Part shown: in pieces, positions 1 to 7,030 of the stretch
How positions within the stretch are numbered: position 1 is the stretch's first letter
Layout: each line of letters opens with the position of its first letter
Source: Oxalobacteraceae bacterium
Lineage (GTDB): Bacteria; Pseudomonadota; Gammaproteobacteria; Burkholderiales; Burkholderiaceae_D
DNA length: 7,963 nt
Reading direction: 5' to 3'
Assembly: GCA_947453015.1 (NCBI GenBank)
Contig: CANGFL010000052.1
Location: forward strand, 1-7,963
The notes under the pieces: model-generated
The model's database searches: none
What the model saw: the letters and a program-made list of their open reading frames with translations, nothing else
What the model was told of the DNA's origin: nothing
Made by a program: the position numbers and the translations under genes

Positions 1-1754
1 ATCGTGTCACGTGTCGTGATTGGTTTCAGTTATCGCTAAAAGAAGGCCTGACAGTTTTTCGTGATCAGGAATTTTCTGCTGATATGATGGGTAGTGAAAG
101 CGGCAAAGTAGTCAAACGAATAGAAGATGTGCGCGTGTTACGACAAGCGCAATTCCCAGAAGATGCGGGCCCAATGGCGCATCCGGTTCGTCCTGACTCC
201 TATGTTGAGATCAATAATTTTTATACTTTAACGATTTACGAAAAAGGTGCTGAAGTAGTTCGCATGTTGCAGACCTTGTTGGGCCGTGATGGTTTTCGTA
301 AAGGTATGGATTTATATTTTCAGCGCCATGATGGCCAGGCAGTGACCTGCGATGATTTTCGTGCCGCGATGGCTGACGCCAATAGACGTGATCTTACTCA
401 ATTTGAGCGTTGGTATAGTCAGGCCGGTACACCTCGTGTCTTAGCGACGACGCATTATGATCCGGTAACAGAGACACTGGCACTTGAGTTAGAACAGTTT
501 TGCCCACCGACGCCAGGTCAACCACTGAAGCAGCCTATGCATATACCAGTTGCTGTCGGCTTGCTGAATGCGAATGGCGATGATTTGCCGCTGCAATTAG
601 AAGGTGCTAAACATAGTGAGACAGGAGTGCAAACACTGCCCACGACTATCGTGCTGGAATTGACGCAATCTAAACAGACTTTCACTTTTACTGGAATCAA
701 ACGGCCACCGGTACCTTCGTTGTTACGTAATTTTTCCGCGCCTGTTGTACTTGAGGCCAATTACAGCGATCAGCAACTAGCCTTTCTATTAGCGCACGAC
801 AGCGATCCATTTAATCGGTGGGAAGCTGGGCAGCGATTAGCGACGCGTCGTTTGCTTAGCTTGTGTGAAGAAGGTGTAGGGCCTACCCAAGCGTATCCCG
901 TCACCAGCCAAGATGAGTTGCTGGCAGATGCCTTAGGACAGTTGCTGCGTGATACATCATTAGATTCGGCGTACCGTGATTTAGTGCTGACCCTACCTTC
1001 AGAAGTCATGCTTGCCGAGCAGGTCGATGTGATTGACCCCGAAGCGATTCACAATGCGCGCTGTGCATTACGCAATTACTTGTCGCATGTGTTGCGCGAT
1101 GATTTCATCGCTGCTTACAACGCAAATCACCAATCGGGAAGTTACAGCCCGGATGCCGTCTCCGCTGGACGCCGTGCATTACGTAATAATGCCTTGGGTT
1201 ATCTCGCGGAGTTAAATGACAGTGCGATTCATAAATTAATTCAAGATCAACTAGCTCAGGCATCGAACATGACAGATCGCCTGGCAGCGCTGTCGATAAT
1301 GAATGTGCATCAGGCGCCTGGCATCCGGGATGCCCTTCAAAGTTTTTATAAAGATTTTGAACATGAAGCGCTGGTGATTGATAAATGGTTTAGCTTACAA
1401 GCTTCAGCACCTGGCACTGATACCAAAGCCATACACAAGCTAATGCAGCATCCTGCTTTTTCTATGACCAATCCGAATCGGGCTCGCAGTTTGATATTCG
1501 CATTTTGCAATAGCAATGCTGCGCAATTTCATGCAGCGGATGGTAGTGGGCATGCATTTTGGGCTGAGCAAGTGATTGCGCTCGATAAGATTAATCCTCA
1601 GGTGGCAGCACGACTTGCGCGCAGTATGGATAGATGGCGCAAATTTACTCCAGCCCTTCAGGCGAGTATGAAAACTGCATTAGAAAAAGTAGCCAGTACA
1701 CGCAAGTTATCGAATGATGTTGCCGAAGTAATCGGCAAGTCCTTATCAAAATAA
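1..1754 (+). CDS. pepN: Aminopeptidase N (M1 family), C-terminal part; 5' end outside window
   Basis: Zinc-dependent M1 aminopeptidase that removes N-terminal residues from peptides in the cytoplasm. The frame is open from the first bases, so the gene begins before the window; the ATG at 84 is internal. The first full codon (3-5) corresponds to about residue 307 of the 870-residue E. coli enzyme, so the GAMEN motif and the HEXXH zinc site are off the left edge. Visible catalytic elements are the third zinc ligand, Glu of LKEGLT (codon 42-44, equivalent to E. coli E320), and the transition-state Tyr in [10 protein letters not shown] (codon 237-239, equivalent to Y381). The PMAHPVRPD and RWYSQAGTP motifs and the alpha-helical C-terminal domain (ending near [30 protein letters not shown]) follow the E. 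coli protein throughout, with a small insertion of about four residues after the EFSAD stretch. The stop is 22 nt before fbp, with no terminator between, suggesting co-transcription. Confidence 0.97.
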   Translation, partial: RVTCRDWFQLSLKEGLTVFRDQEFSADMMGSESGKVVKRIEDVRVLRQAQFPEDAGPMAHPVRPDSYVEINNFYTLTIYEKGAEVVRMLQTLLGRDGFRKGMDLYFQRHDGQAVTCDDFRAAMADANRRDLTQFERWYSQAGTPRVLATTHYDPVTETLALELEQFCPPTPGQPLKQPMHIPVAVGLLNANGDDLPLQLEGAKHSETGVQTLPTTIVLELTQSKQTFTFTGIKRPPVPSLLRNFSAPVVLEANYSDQQLAFLLAHDSDPFNRWEAGQRLATRRLLSLCEEGVGPTQAYPVTSQDELLADALGQLLRDTSLDSAYRDLVLTLPSEVMLAEQVDVIDPEAIHNARCALRNYLSHVLRDDFIAAYNANHQSGSYSPDAVSAGRRALRNNALGYLAELNDSAIHKLIQDQLAQASNMTDRLAALSIMNVHQAPGIRDALQSFYKDFEHEALVIDKWFSLQASAPGTDTKAIHKLMQHPAFSMTNPNRARSLIFAFCNSNAAQFHAADGSGHAFWAEQVIALDKINPQVAARLARSMDRWRKFTPALQASMKTALEKVASTRKLSNDVAEVIGKSLSK

Positions 1755-1776
1755 ATTACACCTATCGAGACATCTC

Positions 1777-2778
1777 ATGAAACGAGTCAGCCTGACGCAA
1801 TATCTGATTGAAGAGCAGCGATTAAATAATTCCATACCTGCAGAATTACGCTTGCTGATAGAAGTCTTAGCAAGAGCCTGTAAGACCATTAGTCATTCTG
1901 TGGGAAAGGGTGCGCTAGGCGATGTGCTGGGTGCTGCTGAAAGTGAAAACGTTCAAGGTGAAATACAAAAAAAGCTAGACATCATTTCCAATGAAATTTT
2001 GTTGCAGGCGAATGAATGGGGTGGTCATCTCGCTGCGATGGCATCGGAAGAAATGGAAACCATACATCCGATTCCCAATCGTTATCCTATGGGCGAATAT
2101 ATGTTGTTGTTTGATCCTTTGGATGGATCGTCCAACATTGATGTGAATGTATCGATCGGCACCATTTTTTCAGTGCTCAAAGCACCAGAAGGTATGGCCA
2201 CGCCAACGGAAGAGGATTTTTTACAGCCAGGTACCAAACAAGTAGCGGCGGGCTACGCTGTGTATGGTCCGCAAACTGTTTTAGTACTTACTACGGGTAA
2301 CGGCGTTCATGGATTTACCTTAGATAGAGAGATGGGTTCGTGGGTTATGACCCAACGTAATATTCAAATACCAGCTGATACCGCTGAGTATGCAATTAAT
2401 GCGTCTAACTCACGTCACTGGTATGCACCGGTCAAGCGCTACATCACTGAACTAGAAGCAGGCAAGACGGGGCCACGTGAGAAAAATTTTAATATGCGCT
2501 GGATTGCTTCAATGGTGGCCGATGTTCATCGCATTCTCAATCGTGGCGGTATCTTTATGTATCCTGCGGATCAACGCGAGCCCGATAAGCCAGGTAAATT
2601 GCGTTTGATGTATGAAGCTAATCCTATGGCGTTACTGATTGAACAGGCCGGTGGTGCAGCTACCGATGGAAAGCAACGGATTTTGGATATTCAGCCGACT
2701 AAATTACATCAGCGCGTTGCGGTGTTTTTAGGGTCACGCAATGAGGTTGAGCGAGTCACTCGGTATCATGCGGAATAG
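1777..2778 (+). CDS. fbp: Fructose-1,6-bisphosphatase, class I
   Basis: Hydrolyses fructose 1,6-bisphosphate to fructose 6-phosphate and phosphate in the cytoplasm, the committed step of gluconeogenesis (and of the Calvin cycle in autotrophs; nothing here shows which applies). At 333 residues it matches the usual class I length (E. coli 332). The class signature [10 protein letters not shown] lies at residues 113-122, with metal-binding Asp113 and Asp116, and the metal-ligand pair Glu91-Glu92 lies in ASEEME. The substrate-binding region near the C terminus contains [14 protein letters not shown] and [21 protein letters not shown]. The ATG start gives the expected N terminus; upstream there is only a weak purine stretch (GAGA, 6 nt from ATG), so translation may benefit from the pepN gene ending 22 nt earlier. 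The stop is 12 nt from the stop of the convergent HEPN gene. A strong terminator follows at 2821-2848. Confidence 0.97.
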   Translation: MKRVSLTQYLIEEQRLNNSIPAELRLLIEVLARACKTISHSVGKGALGDVLGAAESENVQGEIQKKLDIISNEILLQANEWGGHLAAMASEEMETIHPIPNRYPMGEYMLLFDPLDGSSNIDVNVSIGTIFSVLKAPEGMATPTEEDFLQPGTKQVAAGYAVYGPQTVLVLTTGNGVHGFTLDREMGSWVMTQRNIQIPADTAEYAINASNSRHWYAPVKRYITELEAGKTGPREKNFNMRWIASMVADVHRILNRGGIFMYPADQREPDKPGKLRLMYEANPMALLIEQAGGAATDGKQRILDIQPTKLHQRVAVFLGSRNEVERVTRYHAE

Positions 2779-2790
2779 CAAAACCTAATT

Positions 2791-3189
2791 TCAATCTGAT
2801 TGCGACAGCAAACTACGTATAGCTGAAACGAAAGTTTCAGCTTTTTTTATTGCAATGGATACCTGTTCGCGTGTTATGTCCTCGCCTGTGTAATCTGCCA
2901 GAAGACGTAGTTGTTCGACTTCATTAAATGCACGACCCAACACACGGGAAATCTTATTAGTAGAGACTATATGTAATCCGAACGCAGAGATAAGTCCGCT
3001 ATGCGTTTTAGTTATTTTGTAATCAGCTCTGTTTTCCGCGAGAAGGGCAGCGTGTGCTGCATCATACATGGCGTAATACGCACGGTTGCATGCACCTTCG
3101 ATTTCTCCGGCATCGTTAAGTAAACGTGCTGCACGCAGCGCACGCTCTGCCTTGATGAGATATTTCGCAGGTGTAAAAGCTGAATTCAA
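2791..3189 (-). CDS. HEPN-domain protein, probable toxin-like partner of the adjacent MNT nucleotidyltransferase
   Basis: A 132-residue, largely helical protein resembling the HEPN family of PF05168 type. The family pattern is visible as ACNRAYYAMYDAAHAALL (residues 33-50), KTHSGLISAFG (61-71) and EQLRLLADY (92-100). HEPN proteins paired with MNT proteins are often RNases or toxins of type VII-like modules. The classic RX4-6H nuclease motif is not evident: Arg54 to His63 has eight residues between and Arg36 to His46 has nine, so RNase activity is uncertain. The start is TTG at 3189-3187, overlapping the MNT stop as TTGA, with GAAGG nine nt upstream; the next in-frame ATG is Met41, inside the conserved domain, so TTG is clearly the better start. 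Its 3' end doubles as the fbp terminator on the other strand. Family assignment is firm; function is inferred from the pairing. Confidence 0.88.
   Translation of the reverse strand: MNSAFTPAKYLIKAERALRAARLLNDAGEIEGACNRAYYAMYDAAHAALLAENRADYKITKTHSGLISAFGLHIVSTNKISRVLGRAFNEVEQLRLLADYTGEDITREQVSIAIKKAETFVSAIRSLLSQSD
2821..2848 (+). terminator. Intrinsic terminator of fbp, lying inside the convergent HEPN gene
   Basis: A perfect 9-bp stem (AGCTGAAAC at 2821-2829 with GTTTCAGCT at 2834-2842) is closed by a GAAA tetraloop and followed by seven T residues (2842-2848). This is a classic rho-independent terminator reading rightward. On the other strand the hairpin is followed by CTATACG and has no T tract, so it should act in one direction only. 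It starts 42 nt after the fbp stop codon and encodes residues about 114-123 of the HEPN protein on the opposite strand. Confidence 0.88.
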
Positions 3190-3536
3190 AGTCGGATACC
3201 TTCGCGCCTAATGGTATCAATCAAGGCGGGATTGCTGAATTGTTCTGGATGCGCCAACTCGTTATGCCATAAGGGTAAGGCCTGAACCAGAATGCCGGTA
3301 TCTAACAAAACGTCAAAGGCAACACCTGCCATGACAATAGCCGCTTCAGACCTGTTGCCAGGCTTATCATTCAGGATTACCGCAAGATCAGCATCGCTGT
3401 TCGGGTTGTGGGTGTTTCTAGCGCGGCTGCCAAAGAGAATTGCATGATCAACGGGGAATTTCTTTGAAATACGCTCAAGGAATACCTTGGTGGCATTTGC
3501 GGTTTGCGGATCGATTATTGATGGAATGCTATTCAT
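3186..3536 (-). CDS. MNT-family minimal nucleotidyltransferase, probable antitoxin-like partner of HEPN
   Basis: A 116-residue protein with the DNA polymerase beta-like minimal nucleotidyltransferase fold. The signature GSX10DXD is complete: Gly36-Ser37, then Asp48 and Asp50 in GSRARNTHNPNSDADLAV. A likely third catalytic Asp is Asp75 in VAFDVLLD. Related MntA-type proteins transfer AMP from ATP to a HEPN partner and thereby neutralise it; the intact active site makes this plausible here but it is inferred. It is the first gene of a two-gene unit, overlapping the HEPN start by TTGA. The ATG at 3536-3534 lacks a recognisable Shine-Dalgarno sequence. The gene order (MNT first, HEPN second) is the reverse of the best-studied HepT-MntA pair, where the HEPN gene is first. 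Such modules are accessory genes and commonly horizontally acquired. Confidence 0.9.
   Translation of the reverse strand: MNSIPSIIDPQTANATKVFLERISKKFPVDHAILFGSRARNTHNPNSDADLAVILNDKPGNRSEAAIVMAGVAFDVLLDTGILVQALPLWHNELAHPEQFSNPALIDTIRREGIRL
3199..3203 (-). promoter_or_regulatory. Ribosome binding site supporting the TTG start of the HEPN gene
   Basis: GAAGG on the - strand, nine nt before the TTG codon and inside the end of the MNT gene. Together with the TTGA stop-start overlap it supports a coupled TTG start where no ATG or GTG is available. Confidence 0.6.
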
Positions 3537-3543
3537 AGAAATA

Positions 3544-3571
3544 AGTCTAGCATGGCTTGACAGGACGTCAG
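3544..3571 (-). promoter_or_regulatory. Possible sigma-70 promoter of the MNT-HEPN unit
   Basis: On the - strand, CTGACG (3571-3566, 4 of 6 matches to TTGACA) is separated by 16 nt from TAGACT (3549-3544, 4 of 6 matches to TATAAT). The -10 element ends seven nt before the MNT ATG, so initiation would give an almost leaderless mRNA, which fits the absence of a ribosome binding site. The match is only moderate and could be chance. Confidence 0.3.
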
Positions 3572-3592
3572 GGGTCCGTGACCCAGACTGAC
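3567..3592 (+). repeat. REP-like imperfect palindrome upstream of MNT
   Basis: GTCAG-GGGTC (3567-3576), a CGT loop (3577-3579), GACCC (3580-3584), an AGA bulge (3585-3587) and CTGAC (3588-3592) form a 10-bp stem with one 3-nt bulge. The form, a short GC-rich hairpin with a bulge in an intergenic spacer, resembles REP elements mobilised by RAYT transposases, but only one copy is visible here and no transposase is present. It overlaps the suggested -35 element of the MNT promoter. Confidence 0.4.
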
Positions 3593-3681
3593 TGGATCTG
3601 TTTAGAGAAGGCGTGGCCTAGAGGTAGATAAGTTTATGCTGGTCGATGAGGTGGTCGCTCGCATAAAATGCCAATCACGAA

Positions 3682-3702
3682 AGCCTGCTGCCTGATCAGG
3701 CT
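3682..3702 (-). terminator. Weak candidate terminator after cysB
   Basis: Just past the cysB stop, AGCCTG and CAGGCT arms (3697-3702 and 3682-3687) can pair around a 9-nt loop, followed by only two or three T residues on the - strand. The same stretch contains a competing 12-bp perfect palindrome, GCCTGATCAGGC (3690-3701). The short stem and poor T tract make termination doubtful; the palindrome could instead be a protein-binding site. Confidence 0.25.
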
Positions 3703-3707
3703 GCTCA

Positions 3708-4631
3708 CTACTTCTTCCAACTCACCGCTTCGCCTAATTCTGTCAGCGACAATTTCGGTGCTAGCTCACGAATGAAATCTATCGTGTACTCGCGCAAGAA
3801 TGCACCACGACGAACGGCGACTCGAGTGACATTCGTGGCAAACAAATGACTAGCTGAAATCGTTTTGAGATTCTCGGGTAAATGATCTACAGCCATGGAA
3901 GCGACTATCCCAACGCCTAATCCCAGTGATACATATTGTTGAATCACGTCTGAATCCATCGCGGTAAGAACCACATCTTTATCAATGGCCGCTTTTCTGA
4001 AAGCTTCATCAATGTGGCCGCGGCCAGTGAAGCCTTGATCGTAAGTAATCAGTGAGTGAGCGGCTAAATCTTGTAGCGATATTTTTTCTATCGATAGTAG
4101 AGGATGGCCTGAAGGAACAACGATGGCATGGTGCCATTCATAGCAAGGGAAGGATACGAGTCCTTCAAAGCGAGTCAAACCTTCCGTAGCAATTCCAACG
4201 TCGGCTTTACCGGATAAAACCCATTCTGCGATATGTTCAGGCGCGCTTTGCTGTAAGGCGATACGCACATCGGGAAAGGCTTCTCGAAATTTTTGTACTA
4301 CCCCTGGTAAAACATAGCGTGTTTGTGTGTGAGTCGCAGCAATCGAGAGCGTGCCAGTGGTTTTGCTGGAGTAGGTTTGACCAGCACGCTGAAGATTTTC
4401 TGCTTCAAGAAGTAATCGCTCTATGATGTGTAAGACTTCTTTACCGGGCTCGGTTAATCCGGTTAGTCGTTTACCGTTACGTTCAAATATGTCGATGCCG
4501 AGTTCTTCTTCGAGTTCGCGAATCTGGCGGCTGACCCCTGGCTGTGAAGTAAATAAGGCGTTAGCAACCTCGGTCAAATTAAAATTTTGACGAATCGCTT
4601 CACGTACTGAGCGTAGCTGCTGAAAATTCAC
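3708..4631 (-). CDS. cysB: CysB-type LysR-family regulator of sulfur assimilation
   Basis: A 307-residue LysR-type transcriptional regulator. The winged helix-turn-helix is at residues 2-60 (FTSQPGVSRQIRELEEELG near 27-45), followed by the linker helix and a CysB-type sensor domain. Residues that bind sulfate in Klebsiella CysB are present at identical numbers: Thr100, Thr102 and Gln103 in ATHTQTRY, Thr149 in IATEG and Thr202 in GFTGR. This is strong evidence for a CysB/Cbl-like regulator sensing sulfate, acetylserine or related ligands. It is shorter than E. coli CysB (324 residues) at the C terminus. The start codon is GTG (4631-4629), with AAGGAA six nt upstream. It lies 20 nt after cysA on the same strand, so the regulator is probably co-transcribed with the importer it is expected to control. 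CysB and Cbl cannot be told apart with certainty from sequence alone. Confidence 0.92.
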   Translation of the reverse strand: MNFQQLRSVREAIRQNFNLTEVANALFTSQPGVSRQIRELEEELGIDIFERNGKRLTGLTEPGKEVLHIIERLLLEAENLQRAGQTYSSKTTGTLSIAATHTQTRYVLPGVVQKFREAFPDVRIALQQSAPEHIAEWVLSGKADVGIATEGLTRFEGLVSFPCYEWHHAIVVPSGHPLLSIEKISLQDLAAHSLITYDQGFTGRGHIDEAFRKAAIDKDVVLTAMDSDVIQQYVSLGLGVGIVASMAVDHLPENLKTISASHLFATNVTRVAVRRGAFLREYTIDFIRELAPKLSLTELGEAVSWKK

Positions 4632-4651
4632 GTTAAATTCCTTAGTATTTT

Positions 4652-5719
4652 TTAGGCCGCATGATCCGGAAAAACACGAACACGGCGAGGTCTGACTACA
4701 ACCGATGATCCTGTTTTTAATTGCAATTGCGCAAAGCGCTCTGAAGACAAGACAGCTTCGATCAAGCGACCGTCACCATCAGCTTCAAGTTCAAGCTGTG
4801 CCAGCGGTCCAATGGCGTGTGCACGCTTGAGTTGAGCAACGATGCCTTCAGCGCCGGGGGTGTAATGCTCAATGTCGAGCTCATGCGGTCTTACATATCC
4901 AACGGTTTCTAGTTCACGCGTTGCAGTTAGATCGGATATGGGTAGCGCTCCGCCAGCCGTATTTAATACGCCTTGATGTGCTCGGCCATGAAATAAATTC
5001 ACATTTCCTAAAAATCCATACACAAACGGTGAGGCTGGATAGTTATAGACTTCTTCTGGCGTTCCTACTTGTTCGACTTTGCCTTTATTCATGAGCACAA
5101 CGCGATCAGCGACTTCGAGTGCTTCTTCTTGATCATGCGTGACAAAAATACTGGTGACATGAAGTTCATCATGTAACTGGCGTAGCCAGCGTCTGAGTTC
5201 TTTCCTTACCTTGGCGTCGAGCGCTCCAAAAGGCTCATCGAGTAGCAACACGCGTGGTTCGACAGCCAGCGCACGGGCCAGTGCTATGCGTTGACGTTGC
5301 CCGCCTGAGAGTTGAGAGGGGTAGCGATCTGCTAGCCAGTCGAGCTGAACCAGTGATAACAGACGCATGACTTTTTCACGTATCTGAGTTTCACTGGGAC
5401 GAATTGCACGTGGTTTGACACGCAATCCAAATGCGATGTTTTCAAAGACACTCATGTGCTTGAATAGCGCATAGTGTTGAAACACAAATCCAACTTGGCG
5501 CTCACGCACATGGCGAACGGATGCATCTTCACCATCGAGTATGACTTGCCCTTGATCAGCTTGTTCAAGACCTGCAATCACACGTAATAGAGTCGTTTTT
5601 CCGCAGCCCGAAGGACCGAGCAGTGCAGTTAATTCGCCAGTTGCGAATTCAAGCGAAACATTATTTAACGCGACAAAATTACCAAAATGCTTGCCTATAT
5701 TTTTTACTTCGATACTCAT
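4652..5719 (-). CDS. cysA: Sulfate/thiosulfate ABC importer, ATP-binding subunit
   Basis: The ATPase that powers sulfate and thiosulfate import with the CysT and CysW permeases, on the cytoplasmic face of the inner membrane. In its 355 residues all ABC motifs are intact: Walker [10 protein letters not shown] (35-43), Q-loop Gln81, signature LSGGQ (137-141), Walker B ending at Asp161 with catalytic Glu162, D-loop ALDA, and switch His195 in THD. A C-terminal regulatory domain of TOBE type follows from about residue 230. The segment FGLRVKPR after the Q-loop and the [11 protein letters not shown] boundary are typical of CysA. The ATG overlaps the cysW stop as ATGA, and AAGGAG lies 8 nt upstream. 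The gene appears functional, yet its partner CysT is truncated here, so the complete transporter may not assemble unless cysT exists elsewhere. Confidence 0.96.
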   Translation of the reverse strand: MSIEVKNIGKHFGNFVALNNVSLEFATGELTALLGPSGCGKTTLLRVIAGLEQADQGQVILDGEDASVRHVRERQVGFVFQHYALFKHMSVFENIAFGLRVKPRAIRPSETQIREKVMRLLSLVQLDWLADRYPSQLSGGQRQRIALARALAVEPRVLLLDEPFGALDAKVRKELRRWLRQLHDELHVTSIFVTHDQEEALEVADRVVLMNKGKVEQVGTPEEVYNYPASPFVYGFLGNVNLFHGRAHQGVLNTAGGALPISDLTATRELETVGYVRPHELDIEHYTPGAEGIVAQLKRAHAIGPLAQLELEADGDGRLIEAVLSSERFAQLQLKTGSSVVVRPRRVRVFPDHAA

Positions 5720-6624
5720 GCGCTAAGCTCCTTGGGAGTGGCGTTTAAATCACGATTAATGCGCCATTCGATAAATGATTTCAATGCAAGTGTGACTAGT
5801 GCGAGCAAGGCGAGTAGCGATGCCACTGCGAATGCTGCAGCAAAGTTGTATTCGTTATAAAGAATTTCAACTTGCAGTGGCATAGTATTTGTCTCGCCGC
5901 GGATGTGTCCTGATACGACTGAAACAGCACCAAATTCACCCATGGCACGCGCATTACATAAAATCACGCCGTACAGTAAGCCCCACTTAATGTTTGGCAG
6001 AGTCACATACCAAAAAGTGCGCCAGCCCGATGCACCAAGTACCAGCGCAGCCTCTTCTTCTTCATTGCCTTGAGTTTGCATCAGCGGTATTAACTCTCGT
6101 GCTACGAAAGGAAACGTCACAAATACCGTCGCCATCACGATGCCGGGAACAGCAAAAAGAATTTGTATGTCGCGTTCCATTAGCCACGCACCAAACCAAC
6201 CGTGCGCGCCAAATAGCAGTACATAAATCAAACCGGAGATGACAGGTGAGACTGAGAATGGCAAATCAATTAATGTGAGTAACAAGCTCTTGCCACGAAA
6301 ATCAAACTTTGCAATCGACCAGGAAGCAGCCACACCAAAAATTAAATTCGCAGGTACAGCAATGGCTGCCGTAATCAAGGTTAAGCGTATAGCCGATAGC
6401 GCATCGGGATCGCTTATAGCTAACAGGTAGGTTTGCCAACCTTTTCTGAATGCTTCAGTAAAGACAACGGCTAACGGTATCAGTAAGAATAAAAGTGAAA
6501 ATGCGAGTGCAATCGTTATCAGTAAAATTTTTAACCATACCGGCTCAGTGATCGCTTTGGGTGTGTAGGCAGGTTCTGCCGCAGCGCGTTCAGAGGCTGA
6601 CATAGAGGCGAATGTGGTGGTCAT
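5716..6624 (-). CDS. cysW: Sulfate/thiosulfate ABC importer, permease subunit CysW
   Basis: An inner-membrane permease that forms a heterodimer with CysT to pass sulfate or thiosulfate. Its 302 residues (E. coli CysW is 291) contain about six hydrophobic segments: roughly 32-54, 78-101, 114-138, 153-176, 213-235 and 258-282. The cytoplasmic EAA loop that docks on CysA is at 188-201 ([14 protein letters not shown]), and the CysW-typical [15 protein letters not shown] and [14 protein letters not shown] stretches follow. The N terminus has a soluble, Ala/Glu-rich leader of about 28 residues. The ATG at 6624-6622 has AAGGAG ten nt upstream, and lies 1 nt after the stop of the cysT remnant (TGATATG), so it was once translationally coupled to cysT. 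The gene itself shows no damage. Confidence 0.96.
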   Translation of the reverse strand: MTTTFASMSASERAAAEPAYTPKAITEPVWLKILLITIALAFSLLFLLIPLAVVFTEAFRKGWQTYLLAISDPDALSAIRLTLITAAIAVPANLIFGVAASWSIAKFDFRGKSLLLTLIDLPFSVSPVISGLIYVLLFGAHGWFGAWLMERDIQILFAVPGIVMATVFVTFPFVARELIPLMQTQGNEEEEAALVLGASGWRTFWYVTLPNIKWGLLYGVILCNARAMGEFGAVSVVSGHIRGETNTMPLQVEILYNEYNFAAAFAVASLLALLALVTLALKSFIEWRINRDLNATPKELSA

Positions 6625-6625
6625 A

Positions 6626-7030
6626 TCAGCGTTTCTCCTTTTGGCCTTCGCGGCGCATCCACGCCTGCAAAAGATTAATCGCTAATAGCATGATGAATGA
6701 TGCGCCGAGCATCACAACCGCAATCGCGGTGGCGCCTGCATAGTCATATTGTTCGAGCTTGGTAATTATTAGTAGTGGTGTGATTTCAGACACCATGGGC
6801 ATATTACCCGCGATGAAAATGACAGATCCGTATTCACCGAGTGCGCGTGCGAACGCGAGTGCAGCACCCGTCAGTAGGGCGGGCAAAATCGCTGGAAAGA
6901 TAACTAAGCTAAAAATCTGCAACCGATTCGCCCCTAGGCAGGCGGCGGCTTCTTCGAGTTCTTTTTCCGTGTCTTCTAAGACAGGTTGTATGGTTCGAAC
7001 GACGAATGGCAGCCCAATAAATACCAGTTG
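6626..7030 (-). pseudogene. cysT: cysT (cysU) permease gene, 5'-truncated: only the C-terminal half remains
   Basis: Encodes the second permease of the sulfate/thiosulfate importer, but only about 134 residues align, from [12 protein letters not shown] to the C terminus, against roughly 275 in intact CysT. Conserved parts kept are [16 protein letters not shown], the EAA loop [12 protein letters not shown], and [16 protein letters not shown], all typical of CysT. About 140 N-terminal residues with the first membrane segments are missing. Reading upstream, the frame meets a TAG stop at 7054-7052 with no ATG, GTG or TTG start between it and the TTG at 6922, which lies inside the conserved EAA loop region and is not a plausible authentic start. 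Upstream sequence is porin. The remnant ends 1 nt before cysW. The loss may be a genuine deletion or an assembly error. Confidence 0.9.

Noticed and set aside
84..86. ATG that could be taken as the start of the aminopeptidase gene
   Set aside because: The frame is open to the left edge and the codons before it encode conserved PepN sequence, including the zinc-ligand Glu at 42-44.
518..1215. Open frames on either strand inside pepN
   Set aside because: They overlap a strongly conserved coding sequence and have no family features; shadows of pepN codon use. The same holds for + strand frames inside cysW, cysT and the porin.
1720..1738. Inverted repeat TTGCCG-N7-CGGCAA near the end of pepN as a terminator
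   Set aside because: Six-bp stem without a following T run, lying inside the pepN coding region; it does not support termination before fbp.
3578..3629. Short + strand frame SVTQTDWICLEKAWPRGR in the MNT-cysB spacer as a gene remnant
   Set aside because: No start codon with a ribosome binding site, no recognised family, and part of it is the hairpin; nothing supports coding.
3636..3695. Short + strand reading frame of 19 codons starting MLVDEVVARI, with GAGG upstream
   Set aside because: Too short, no recognised similarity, and most of it covers the candidate cysB terminator and palindrome; probably chance.
6920..6922. TTG as a true start of a short permease gene
   Set aside because: It falls within conserved CysT sequence (NRLQIF, just after the EAA motif), and CysT homology continues upstream to about 7030. 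A 98-residue product would lack most of the permease.
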